Part shown: positions 1-7,068 of the stretch, one piece after another
Position numbering within the stretch: the first letter of the stretch is position 1
Layout of the letters: each line of letters opens with the position of its first letter
Source: Chromatiales bacterium
GTDB lineage: Bacteria > Pseudomonadota > Gammaproteobacteria > Thiohalospirales > Thiohalospiraceae
Length of the DNA stretch: 7,068 nt
Assembly (NCBI GenBank): GCA_026984715.1
Contig: JALSRO010000454.1
Location: forward strand, 1 to 7,068
Direction of reading: 5' to 3'
Position numbers and translations under genes: made by a program
Notes under the pieces: generated by a model
What the model saw: only the letters and a program-made list of their open reading frames with translations
Told to the model about the DNA's origin: nothing
Database searches by the model: none

Positions 1-1
1 C

Positions 2-190
2 ATCGAGGCCCTGCGCACGCTGCGCATGATTCACTACGCCTACTGGATCGGTTCCCGCTGGGAAGACCCCGCTTTTCCCCGTGCCTTTCCCTGGTTCAAC
101 ACCGTGCGTTACTGGGAAGAGCATATCCTTTCGTTGCGGGAGCAGTCCGCACTGATGGAGGAGCCTCTCCTCACCTGGAGCCCAGCATGA
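2..190 (+). CDS. srkA: SrkA/YihE-like stress response kinase, C-terminal end (partial)
   Basis: The reading frame enters from the left edge and ends at TGA 188-190, giving the last 62 residues of a protein. The visible part contains LRTLRMIHYAYW, then WEDPAFPRAFPWFNT, RYWEEHI and a closing EEPLLTW stretch. This matches the C-terminal end of the stress response kinase A family (SrkA, also YihE or RdoA), a cytoplasmic serine/threonine kinase of the choline/aminoglycoside kinase fold linked to envelope and oxidative stress survival. The catalytic motifs lie outside the window, so activity cannot be judged. The gene converges on nsrR and is probably unrelated to the nor operon. The family call is from recalled similarity; the symbol is less certain than the family. 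Confidence 0.8.
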   Translation: MEALRTLRMIHYAYWIGSRWEDPAFPRAFPWFNTVRYWEEHILSLREQSALMEEPLLTWSPA

Positions 191-281
191 CACCTGACTC
201 ACAGGCGGACAGGGAAGATGGTACCCAGCATCTTGAGGTGCAACGACAGAACAAGCCTTGTACGGTCATCGAACCTTGAAG
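191..281. other. Convergent intergenic gap with a weak inverted repeat
   Basis: This gap separates the 3' ends of the srkA-like gene and nsrR. It holds the inverted repeat AAGATG (215-220) / CATCTT (229-234) with an 8-nt loop, set inside a more distant CACCT (191-195) / AGGTG (236-240) pair. It could be a weak bidirectional transcription stop, but neither strand shows a clear T-tract after the stem. I therefore do not call it an intrinsic terminator. Nothing else stands out here. Confidence 0.3.
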
Positions 282-722
282 TTATGCCGGTTGCGGAAGC
301 AGCTGTTTGACCTGGTTCAGAACCGCCTTCTCCGATATGAGATCGGCCAGGGTATATTTGTCGAGCGTCTCGAGGTAGGCAGTGACAGCCTGACACAGAA
401 TGCCATAAAGACGGCAGTTGGGAAGCAATGGACACTCCATTGCTTCACAATTGACCGGGTTGAGCATGTTCTCGACCTCCCGGACCACCAACCCCAGATT
501 GATCTTTCCTGGCGCCTTGCCCAGCCGGATTCCCCCTCCCCGACCCCGTTGGGTATGGATGTATCCCAATCTCCCCAGATTATGCACCACTTTGACTACA
601 TGATTGCGCGAGATCCCGTACCCCCTGGCAATGTCGGCAACATGCCCCAACTCCATCGGAGGCAGCGCCGACAGATAGATGAGCACTCTCAAAGAGTAGT
701 CGGTGTAACGGGTAAGTTGCAT
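282..722 (-). CDS. nsrR: NsrR, NO-sensing Rrf2-family transcriptional repressor
   Basis: The 146-residue protein is full length for NsrR/Rrf2 regulators. The N-terminal winged helix-turn-helix (about residues 1-75) starts MQLTRYTDYSLR and includes GISRNHVVKVVHNLGRLGY and the wing RGRGGGIRLGK. The cluster-binding loop holds Cys92, Cys97 and Cys103 spaced C-X4-C-X5-C, the same spacing as in known NsrR and unlike the IscR pattern. Asp8 is at the position that supplies a fourth cluster ligand in characterised NsrR. The C-terminal helix carries YTLADLI, common in this family. NsrR binds a [4Fe-4S] cluster that reacts with NO, releasing the protein from DNA. The gene is divergent from norC, so control of the nor operon is very likely. 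A GGAG at 737-734 on this strand lies 11 nt before the ATG, a rather long spacing. An extra Cys110 is not a known ligand. Confidence 0.93.
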   Translation of the reverse strand: MQLTRYTDYSLRVLIYLSALPPMELGHVADIARGYGISRNHVVKVVHNLGRLGYIHTQRGRGGGIRLGKAPGKINLGLVVREVENMLNPVNCEAMECPLLPNCRLYGILCQAVTAYLETLDKYTLADLISEKAVLNQVKQLLPQPA

Positions 723-793
723 GGTGCTAAGTGCTCCGTGTCCAGCCAGAACCCATTTCGTTCAACCCCAGATTCAGGCCGTACATCCATCCA

Positions 794-822
794 TTGACAA
801 CACGATAACTTGCATCTAGCAT
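794..822 (+). promoter_or_regulatory. Predicted sigma70-type promoter for norC
   Basis: A perfect -35 hexamer TTGACA (794-799) is followed, after exactly 17 bp, by TAGCAT (817-822), which matches the TATAAT consensus at 4 of 6 positions. Transcription would start near 829, leaving a leader of roughly 135 nt before the norC ATG. The site lies in the nsrR-norC divergent region and points toward norC. A degenerate NsrR-like motif overlaps the spacer and -10 element. The hexamers are seen directly; use as a promoter is inferred. A closer, less canonical promoter cannot be excluded. Confidence 0.5.
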
Positions 823-829
823 ACAGATA
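807..829. promoter_or_regulatory. Possible degenerate NsrR operator over the norC -10 region
   Basis: Aligned to the NsrR 11-1-11 inverted repeat (half-site AANATGCATTT), the left half AACTTGCATCT matches 8 of 10 defined bases. The right half (819-829, read on the other strand) matches only about 5 of 10. The overlap with the spacer and -10 of the predicted promoter is a natural place for repression. One good half-site can be enough for weak binding, but the match alone is not convincing. Confidence 0.3.
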
Positions 830-928
830 TTGTTTTAGGTACTTGTCTATTCTGGCAGCCAGCCCTTTCAAGGTTAATGCAAACCTGATGCCAGCGCAAC
901 GTCTAAATCAATGCCGAACCCCCTCTCA

Positions 929-951
929 AACATGCATGTGAAATACATATC
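929..951. promoter_or_regulatory. Predicted NsrR operator upstream of norC
   Basis: This 23-bp stretch fits the NsrR consensus of two inverted AANATGCATTT half-sites separated by 1 bp. The left half AACATGCATGT (929-939) matches 9 of 10 defined bases. The right half AAATACATATC (941-951), read on the opposite strand, matches 8 of 10. In total 17 of 20 defined positions agree. It sits directly before the norC Shine-Dalgarno AAGGAGG (952-958) and opposite a divergent nsrR gene, which supports autoregulation-type local control. The consensus is recalled from enterobacterial NsrR; binding by this protein is inferred. Confidence 0.65.
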
Positions 952-963
952 AAGGAGGCAGCA

Positions 964-2828
<1,865 letters not shown>

Positions 2829-2842
2829 TGCACAGTGAAGGA

Positions 2843-2876
2843 ACAGGGCCCCATGCAACCTGGCGTGGGGCCCTGT
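2843..2876 (+). other. Perfect 11-bp stem-loop between norB and norD
   Basis: ACAGGGCCCCA (2843-2853) and TGGGGCCCTGT (2866-2876) form a perfect, GC-rich 11-bp stem with a 12-nt loop in the 67-bp norB-norD gap. The downstream sequence has no T-run, and the norD ribosome binding site starts 8 nt later. An intrinsic terminator is thus unlikely. It may act as a 3' stabiliser of norCB mRNA, a processing point, or a partial attenuator that lowers norDQEF relative to norCB. The structure is seen; the role is inferred. Confidence 0.6.
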
Positions 2877-2884
2877 CCTGCTCC

Positions 2885-2891
2885 GGAGGAG
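2885..2891 (+). promoter_or_regulatory. Ribosome binding site fixing the norD GTG start
   Basis: GGAGGAG lies just before the GTG at 2896-2898, with GGAGG spaced 6 nt from it. This strong site supports use of the GTG rather than a later in-frame start. Confidence 0.75.
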
Positions 2892-2895
2892 AATC

Positions 2896-4713
2896 GTGGA
2901 AGAACAGGTCGGCAAACTCTGGCACAGTTTCATTACAGGCCGGACGGTAACCGGCTATCCACAGGCAGCCATCCCCTTTGCAGAGCACTCCCACAGACTC
3001 AGCACCTTCTATCGTGCAATGGGAGGCGACCCGGCAAAGACCATGGGCTGCGCTGACAAAAGAAGACTCCGCACCAGGCGCGCCTGGCTGGCTCGCATCG
3101 CGGGAACACAGAAACGGTTTGCGGTGGCCTGGCAGGATGAAAAAGGGGTCTATTTCCCTGAACGGATAGCGCTGTTTCCACAACCGGAACTCAACCAGAC
3201 ACTCTATTACTGGCTCGCAGCGATGGCTGCGCAGTTACCCCTCCATTTTGACTGGTTTCGGGACAATCAGCTGGCAACAAAAACGCTGCTGGAAAGATAT
3301 CCCGGATTCAGGAAACACTACCGGATGATGGCGTCCGCCCTCATCGCACAGCGAACAAATCTTGTCTGCAAAACAGAGGCTGAAAGAGAGCGGGAAAAGG
3401 CCATCGTACATGCACTCAACCACCCGGCTGACTGCACGAAACTGCCGGCAGCGGAGAGAGAGAGCTATCCGGTTGAATTGTGGCTCTACCCTGCCCTGTC
3501 CATACAACTCACCCCACAGAATGATGATCAACCACTGCCGCAACAGGACTCGGCGCAGCAGCAGACAGAAACAGTAACCATCCGCAAACAGGCAAAGCGG
3601 ACAGACGACAGCAAAAAAACCGACGGGCTACTGGTGTTCATTCCCGACAGCCTGTTCAGCTGGACCGAACATATCAATATGGATCGTTCAGAAGATGATA
3701 CCTTCGATGAAGATGCCGCATTCATTGCCCAGGATCTGGATGATCTGACGCTGGGAAACCGGGAGGACGGAATCGCATCCCGGCTGAAAATCGATCTGGA
3801 CCTTCCCTCCTCCGATGCGGATGATTTTCCGGTCGGCCGAGGCATCCGCCTGCCGGAGTGGCACTATAAACACCGCAGCTATATCGACAACTACTGCCTG
3901 CTGCAGCCACTGGTCAGCTCTGAAGCGGAACCAACAGAGCTGCCCCGCCACCTGAAGCCGGTGGCAAAAAGGCTGAAAGGCCAGCTGGACAGTTTCCGGC
4001 TGGGGAGGAACCGGCTGAGACGACAACTGCTTGGCGACGAGATCAATCTGGACGCTTGGCTGGAACACACCACCAGCGCCACGCAGCAGGCAACAGCACA
4101 GAACTTTTTCAATCGCATCGATCCGCACCACCGGGATCTCTCCACTCTGATCCTCGCTGATCTCTCTCTCTCCACCGAAGCGGCCATCGACAACGATACG
4201 CGGGTCATCGATGTAATTCGTGACTCCCTGCTGCTGTTTGGCGAAGCCATCCACACACTGGGCGACAATTTCGCCATGTATGGATTCTCCTCCGTGCGCA
4301 ACAAGATGGTTCGCTACCATATTCTGAAAAATTTCTCCGAGAGCTATGACGATGCCGTACGTGGCCGTATTCAGTCTGTTAAACCCGGATTCTATACCCG
4401 GCTTGGAACGGCCATCCGGCAGTCCACCAAAATATTGTCCCGGCAGAGCTCCGAACATAAACTGTTACTCATCGTCAGCGACGGCAAACCCAACGACATC
4501 GATCGCTACGAAGGCCGTTACGGCATTGAAGACACCCGCAAGGCAGTTCAGGAGGCAAAGGCCGAGGGTCTTACCCCGTTCTGCATCACTGTGGACAGCG
4601 ACGCCAACGACTACCTGCCCTACCTGTTCGGGAACCGCGGGTACAGTGTCATCCACAACAGCCTGAAACTACCCCAGGTACTGCCCGAAATCTATCTCGG
4701 CCTCACGCAATGA
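2896..4713 (+). CDS. norD: NorD, von Willebrand factor A protein for NO reductase activation
   Basis: NorD works with the AAA+ ATPase NorQ to activate NorB; work on Paracoccus cNOR showed this pair is needed for insertion of the FeB iron. The 605-residue length is typical. No signal peptide or membrane segment is visible, so it is likely cytoplasmic. The C-terminal third (about residues 415-600) is a vWA domain with an intact metal-ion-dependent adhesion site: DLSLS (Asp422, Ser424, Ser426), Thr501 in FYTRLGTA and Asp529 in VSDGKPND. The N-terminal part is helical; a central stretch (about 205-245) is rich in Q, K and T, followed by an acidic segment (about 262-311) rich in D and E. The start is GTG with a strong GGAGGAG. 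The gene ends in an ATGA overlap with a possible upstream norQ start. It is related to CbbO of the CbbQO Rubisco activase pair, but the nor context decides the call. Confidence 0.95.
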   Translation: MEEQVGKLWHSFITGRTVTGYPQAAIPFAEHSHRLSTFYRAMGGDPAKTMGCADKRRLRTRRAWLARIAGTQKRFAVAWQDEKGVYFPERIALFPQPELNQTLYYWLAAMAAQLPLHFDWFRDNQLATKTLLERYPGFRKHYRMMASALIAQRTNLVCKTEAEREREKAIVHALNHPADCTKLPAAERESYPVELWLYPALSIQLTPQNDDQPLPQQDSAQQQTETVTIRKQAKRTDDSKKTDGLLVFIPDSLFSWTEHINMDRSEDDTFDEDAAFIAQDLDDLTLGNREDGIASRLKIDLDLPSSDADDFPVGRGIRLPEWHYKHRSYIDNYCLLQPLVSSEAEPTELPRHLKPVAKRLKGQLDSFRLGRNRLRRQLLGDEINLDAWLEHTTSATQQATAQNFFNRIDPHHRDLSTLILADLSLSTEAAIDNDTRVIDVIRDSLLLFGEAIHTLGDNFAMYGFSSVRNKMVRYHILKNFSESYDDAVRGRIQSVKPGFYTRLGTAIRQSTKILSRQSSEHKLLLIVSDGKPNDIDRYEGRYGIEDTRKAVQEAKAEGLTPFCITVDSDANDYLPYLFGNRGYSVIHNSLKLPQVLPEIYLGLTQ

Positions 4714-4724
4714 GCGGCGGCCAA

Positions 4725-4731
4725 AAGGAGG
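4725..4731 (+). promoter_or_regulatory. Ribosome binding site deciding the norQ start
   Basis: AAGGAGG lies 5 nt before ATG 4737. An in-frame ATG at 4710 overlaps the norD stop and would place this strong site inside the coding sequence, so 4737 is preferred. Confidence 0.75.
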
Positions 4732-4736
4732 ACGAC

Positions 4737-5537
4737 ATGACCAACCGCTGTTACTACCTGCCCCAGAACAACGAAATCGAACTGTTCACCTACGCCGCCG
4801 AACTGCAACTCCCGGTACTGATCAAAGGACCGACCGGCTGCGGAAAAACCCGCTTCATCGAACACATGGGAGAAAAACTGAACCGGCCGGTATATACCGT
4901 TGCCTGCCACGACGACCTGACCGCCGCGGATCTGGTCGGGCGCCACCTGATCAACGCGGAAGGCACCTACTGGCAGGATGGCCCGCTGACCAAAGCGGTC
5001 CGGGAGGGTGGCATCTGCTATCTGGATGAGGTAGTAGAGGCACGCAAGGATACCACGGTGGTGCTCCATCCCCTGGCAGACTACCGCCGCGTCCTGCCGC
5101 TGGATCGCACCGGAGAGATCATCCAGGCACATAAGGATTTCATGCTGGTGGTCTCCTACAACCCCGGTTATCAGAACCTGTTGAAAGGAATGAAACCCAG
5201 CACCCGGCAGCGCTTTGTCTCCCTCCAGTTCAGCTACCCGGAAGAGCAGCAGGAGGCCGAAATCATCGTGGCGGAAACAGGTATCGACAACCAGACCGCC
5301 CGGCAACTGGTCACTCTTGGCAAAGAGATCCGGCGTCTCAAGGATCACGATCTGCAGGAGATGGTCTCAACCCGGCTACTGGTCTATGCCGCACTGCTGA
5401 TCGAAAAAGGGTTCCCCAAAAGGGACGCCTGCATTCACTGCCTGGCGGAATCACTCACCGACGATACGGAGACATTCCAGAGCCTCGAGCAGCTGATCAA
5501 TCTGCATTTCCTGTCTGACAAAGAGCGGGCTGCTTGA
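4737..5537 (+). CDS. norQ: NorQ, MoxR-family AAA+ ATPase chaperone of NO reductase
   Basis: NorQ (NirQ in some species) is an ATP-driven ring protein that acts with NorD to mature NorB. From ATG 4737 it has 266 residues, normal for the family. Walker A is GPTGCGKT (31-38), Walker B is GICYLDE (92-98, Asp97 and Glu98), sensor 1 is Asn142 in VVSYNPGYQ, and STRQRFVSLQF (155-165) has conserved arginines near the arginine-finger position. The N-terminal YYLPQNNEIELF is typical of NorQ/CbbQ. The start follows AAGGAGG at 4725-4731; an alternative in-frame ATG at 4710 would add nine residues and overlap the norD stop. The gene overlaps norE by 4 nt. The paralogue CbbQ is the main alternative; the nor neighbours rule in favour of NorQ. 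Confidence 0.96.
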   Translation: MTNRCYYLPQNNEIELFTYAAELQLPVLIKGPTGCGKTRFIEHMGEKLNRPVYTVACHDDLTAADLVGRHLINAEGTYWQDGPLTKAVREGGICYLDEVVEARKDTTVVLHPLADYRRVLPLDRTGEIIQAHKDFMLVVSYNPGYQNLLKGMKPSTRQRFVSLQFSYPEEQQEAEIIVAETGIDNQTARQLVTLGKEIRRLKDHDLQEMVSTRLLVYAALLIEKGFPKRDACIHCLAESLTDDTETFQSLEQLINLHFLSDKERAA

Positions 5538-6127
5538 CTACGCTGACCAACGACGGAAAAAAATCGTTACCCCACACCCACACACCGGGGAATCCCGCCG
5601 TATGGGTATTCGTACTCTCGGAAATGTCCGAGTTTGCGTTCTTTTTTATCGTTTTTCTGGTCGTCAAGCTGCTCCACCCCGAGCTGTTCAGCACAGGCCC
5701 GGCACAACTGAACACCCTGGCCGGACTGGCCAACACGGCACTGCTGATCACCAGCAGCTGGTTCGTCGCCAACGCAGTCAAGGCGACCAAATCCGGCCAC
5801 CGCGAAAAAACCATCAGCTGGCTGGCACTCACCATCGCCGCTGGGCTGCTCTACTGTGCGATCAAATATCTGGAGTACCGCTGGAATGTCGACCACGGAA
5901 TCACAACCCGCACCAACCTGTTCTTCTCCCTCTACTACTATCTGGCATTCAACCATCTGCTGCATGTGCTGATCGGCATCTGCGTCATCGGCTGGGCCCT
6001 GTTGCAGAGCTGGCTGGGAGCCTATGACGCCGAGGATCACGAAGGACTGGAGGGTGCTGCAACCTACTGGCACATGATTGATCTGGTGTGGATTCTTCTT
6101 TTCCCCCTGCTCTATATCGTGGGATAA
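5534..6127 (+). CDS. norE: NorE, cytochrome c oxidase subunit III-like membrane protein
   Basis: NorE belongs to the heme-copper oxidase subunit III family; it is not part of purified cNOR but supports full NO reductase activity in some denitrifiers. The 197-residue protein has about five hydrophobic segments (near 22-44, 62-83, 95-113, 130-155 and 180-196). Family features are PAVWVFVLSEMSEFAFFF near the N-terminus, CAIKYLEY (108-115), YYYLAFNHLLHVLIG (134-148) and TYWHMIDLVWILLFPLLY (177-194). The start is probably TTG at 5534, overlapping the norQ TGA (TTGA). An in-frame TGA at 5516-5518 excludes anything further upstream, and the first ATG codes for Met31 inside the first membrane helix. 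CTG 5543 is the only other close option. The weak ribosome site suggests translational coupling to norQ. Confidence 0.92.
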   Translation: MTTLTNDGKKSLPHTHTPGNPAVWVFVLSEMSEFAFFFIVFLVVKLLHPELFSTGPAQLNTLAGLANTALLITSSWFVANAVKATKSGHREKTISWLALTIAAGLLYCAIKYLEYRWNVDHGITTRTNLFFSLYYYLAFNHLLHVLIGICVIGWALLQSWLGAYDAEDHEGLEGAATYWHMIDLVWILLFPLLYIVG

Positions 6128-6129
6128 CA

Positions 6130-6393
6130 ATGCGCCACCTTACCCAAAATTCATTAAACAGAACATGGTTAATACTCATCGGCTTGACACTGCTCACAAC
6201 GGCAATCGCAGAGAGCAGCGCGTTGACCACAGTTTCTGTTACCGCCATCACCCTGATTGTCATCGTAAAGGGGCGCCTGATCATCCGGGAATATATGGAT
6301 ATGAAGAGCGCAAATCCCGTGCTCTACTGGGCTCTGATCGCCTATATGGTACTGTTCTCCACCGCCATGCCGTTGAGCTTCCTGTTCGGGTAA
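6130..6393 (+). CDS. norF: NorF, small subunit IV-like membrane protein
   Basis: The 87-residue protein is small and hydrophobic, with three likely membrane segments (about 12-28, 32-49 and 64-85). The central motif VKGRLIIREYMDMK (46-59) resembles the prokaryotic cytochrome oxidase subunit IV-like family to which NorF belongs. NorE and NorF occur together and are thought to help NO reductase activity; the exact job is unknown. It begins 2 nt after the norE stop. ATG 6130 is preferred to the in-frame ATG at 6088, which lies deep in norE and adds a non-conserved N-terminal stretch. Only a weak GGGA (6121-6124) precedes it, so coupling to norE is likely. It is the last gene of the operon. The family call is good; the symbol rests partly on context. 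Confidence 0.85.
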   Translation: MRHLTQNSLNRTWLILIGLTLLTTAIAESSALTTVSVTAITLIVIVKGRLIIREYMDMKSANPVLYWALIAYMVLFSTAMPLSFLFG

Positions 6394-6485
6394 CCGGCAG
6401 CTCGCTCCAGCTCCATCGACCCAATCACCGGGCGAGCCATTGACCTGGCAACGATATGTGTCACATTCGGCACCTCCCGCACCGC
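6394..6485. other. Convergent intergenic gap, no clear terminator
   Basis: This 92-bp gap lies between the norF stop and the dnaE2 stop. It holds a weak GCTCGC (6400-6405) / GCGAGC (6432-6437) pairing with a 26-nt loop and a short odd palindrome ATGTGTCACAT. Neither is a credible intrinsic terminator because there is no T-tract. How transcription of the nor operon ends is not evident. Confidence 0.4.
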
Positions 6486-7067
6486 TCAATGAAAATCTCT
6501 CGATGAGATCTCCAGCTCACCCAGCCACTGGCTGCGATCCTCCAGCCGGCCGGCGATGAGGTGCAGCACCCCCTCCTCCTGCTGTACGGTGCCGCTCACC
6601 ACCAGCAGCCGCGCCTTGAGCAGGGGTTTGCGCTGGGCCTCGGCGAATTTCGGCCAGACGATGACGTTGCTGTTGCCGGTCTCGTCCTCCAGGGTGACGA
6701 AGATGACCCCGCTGGCGGAGCCGGGGCGCTGACGGCCGATCACCAGCCCTGCCACCCGTGCGTGACTGCCGCTGGGGAGCTGCCACAGCTCCCGGGCGGT
6801 GCGGATGTTGCGCCGGCGGAGCCGTTCCCGCAGCAGTGCGAGAGGGTGCTGTTTCAGGCTGAGGCCGGTGCTGGCGTAGTCGGCGATCACCTCCTCTCCC
6901 TCGCTGGGGCGGCGCAACAGGGGGGGCGCTTCGCGGAAACGCGGGGCGGAGAACAGCGGCAGCGGGCGCTCGGTGCCGCTCACCTCCCAGTGGGCCAGGT
7001 GGCGGTTGCCGCTGATGCCGCGCAGGGCGTCCGCCGCCGCCAGCGCTTCCAGATCCTCCCGGGCGAG
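6486..7067 (-). CDS. dnaE2: Error-prone DNA polymerase DnaE2 (ImuC), C-terminal part (partial)
   Basis: The frame is open from the right edge to TGA at 6488-6486, giving the last 193 residues. It opens with LAREDLEALAAADALRG, followed by YASTGLSLKQHPLALLRERL and an OB-fold region (ARVAGLVIGRQRPGSASG, then FVTLEDETGNSNVIVWPKFAE), and ends in GRLEDRSQWLGEL and SSRDFH. The ending SRDFH and the OB-fold text are typical of DnaE2, an alpha-subunit-like translesion polymerase usually acting with ImuA and ImuB in SOS mutagenesis. The polymerase core and any imuAB genes lie outside the window. The frame has no internal break; a GTG at 6983 is an internal valine codon, not the gene start. The gene looks more GC-rich than the nor genes. 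Confidence 0.92.
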   Translation of the reverse strand, partial: LAREDLEALAAADALRGISGNRHLAHWEVSGTERPLPLFSAPRFREAPPLLRRPSEGEEVIADYASTGLSLKQHPLALLRERLRRRNIRTARELWQLPSGSHARVAGLVIGRQRPGSASGVIFVTLEDETGNSNVIVWPKFAEAQRKPLLKARLLVVSGTVQQEEGVLHLIAGRLEDRSQWLGELEISSRDFH

Positions 7068-7068
7068 A

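Noticed and set aside
258..797. 179-residue open frame on + opposite nsrR
   Set aside because: It is antisense to a clear NsrR gene, has no recognisable motif and covers the intergenic regulatory region; it is a shadow frame.
852..862. Palindrome CTGGCAGCCAG as a sigma54 or NorR element
   Set aside because: It contains TGGCA but lacks the TTGC box at the required distance, and no GT-N7-AC NorR sites were seen nearby.
2843..2876. Rho-independent terminator after norB
   Set aside because: The stem is strong but no T-tract follows, and the norD ribosome site comes 8 nt later.
3688..4458. 256-residue open frame on - opposite norD
   Set aside because: It lies fully inside the vWA-containing norD gene and has no motif or ribosome site of note.
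4710..4736. Upstream ATG for norQ overlapping the norD stop
   Set aside because: The strong AAGGAGG at 4725-4731 would fall inside the gene, while it is ideally spaced for ATG 4737.
6088..6129. Upstream ATG for norF inside norE
   Set aside because: It would add a 14-residue stretch unlike NorF and a 40-nt overlap; ATG 6130 sits right after the norE stop.
5567..6130. 187-residue open frame on - opposite norE
   Set aside because: It is the mirror of norE, which has a clear subunit III-like sequence.

Overview
The window is a chromosomal segment of a denitrifying or NO-respiring proteobacterium, most likely a gammaproteobacterium. It carries a compact, complete-looking nitric oxide reductase (cNOR) operon. 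The lineage guess rests on the SrkA/YihE-type kinase end at the left, an NsrR-type Rrf2 repressor, and the C-terminus of an error-prone polymerase DnaE2 at the right. It is an inference from protein similarity recalled from memory; no search was run.

Layout: bases 2-190 hold the 3' end of a SrkA-like kinase gene (+). It converges on nsrR (282-722, -), an Fe-S nitric oxide sensor. A 241-bp divergent intergenic region (723-963) holds a sigma70-like promoter and one good plus one degenerate NsrR-like operator. It leads into norC (964-1410), norB (1443-2828), norD (2896-4713), norQ (4737-5537), norE (5534-6127) and norF (6130-6393), all on + and closely spaced. A short gene-free gap (6394-6485) separates norF from the convergent 3' end of dnaE2 (6486-7067, -), which runs off the right edge.

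How the genes work together: NorC (membrane cytochrome c) passes electrons to NorB, whose heme b, heme b3 and FeB centre reduces 2 NO to N2O. NorQ (MoxR AAA+ ATPase) and NorD (von Willebrand A protein) form the chaperone pair known to be needed to activate NorB by FeB insertion. NorE (cytochrome oxidase subunit III-like) and NorF (small subunit IV-like membrane protein) are accessory membrane proteins. NsrR would repress the operon until NO damages its cluster, so substrate and enzyme level are linked.

No wholly new system was seen. The most noteworthy points are the NsrR-like operator abutting the norC ribosome binding site, a perfect 11-bp stem-loop between the catalytic and accessory genes, the gene order norCBDQEF (norD before norQ), and the apparent lack of an FNR/DNR box or a NorR/sigma54 signature. 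No tRNA, rRNA, CRISPR array, insertion sequence or attachment site was seen.
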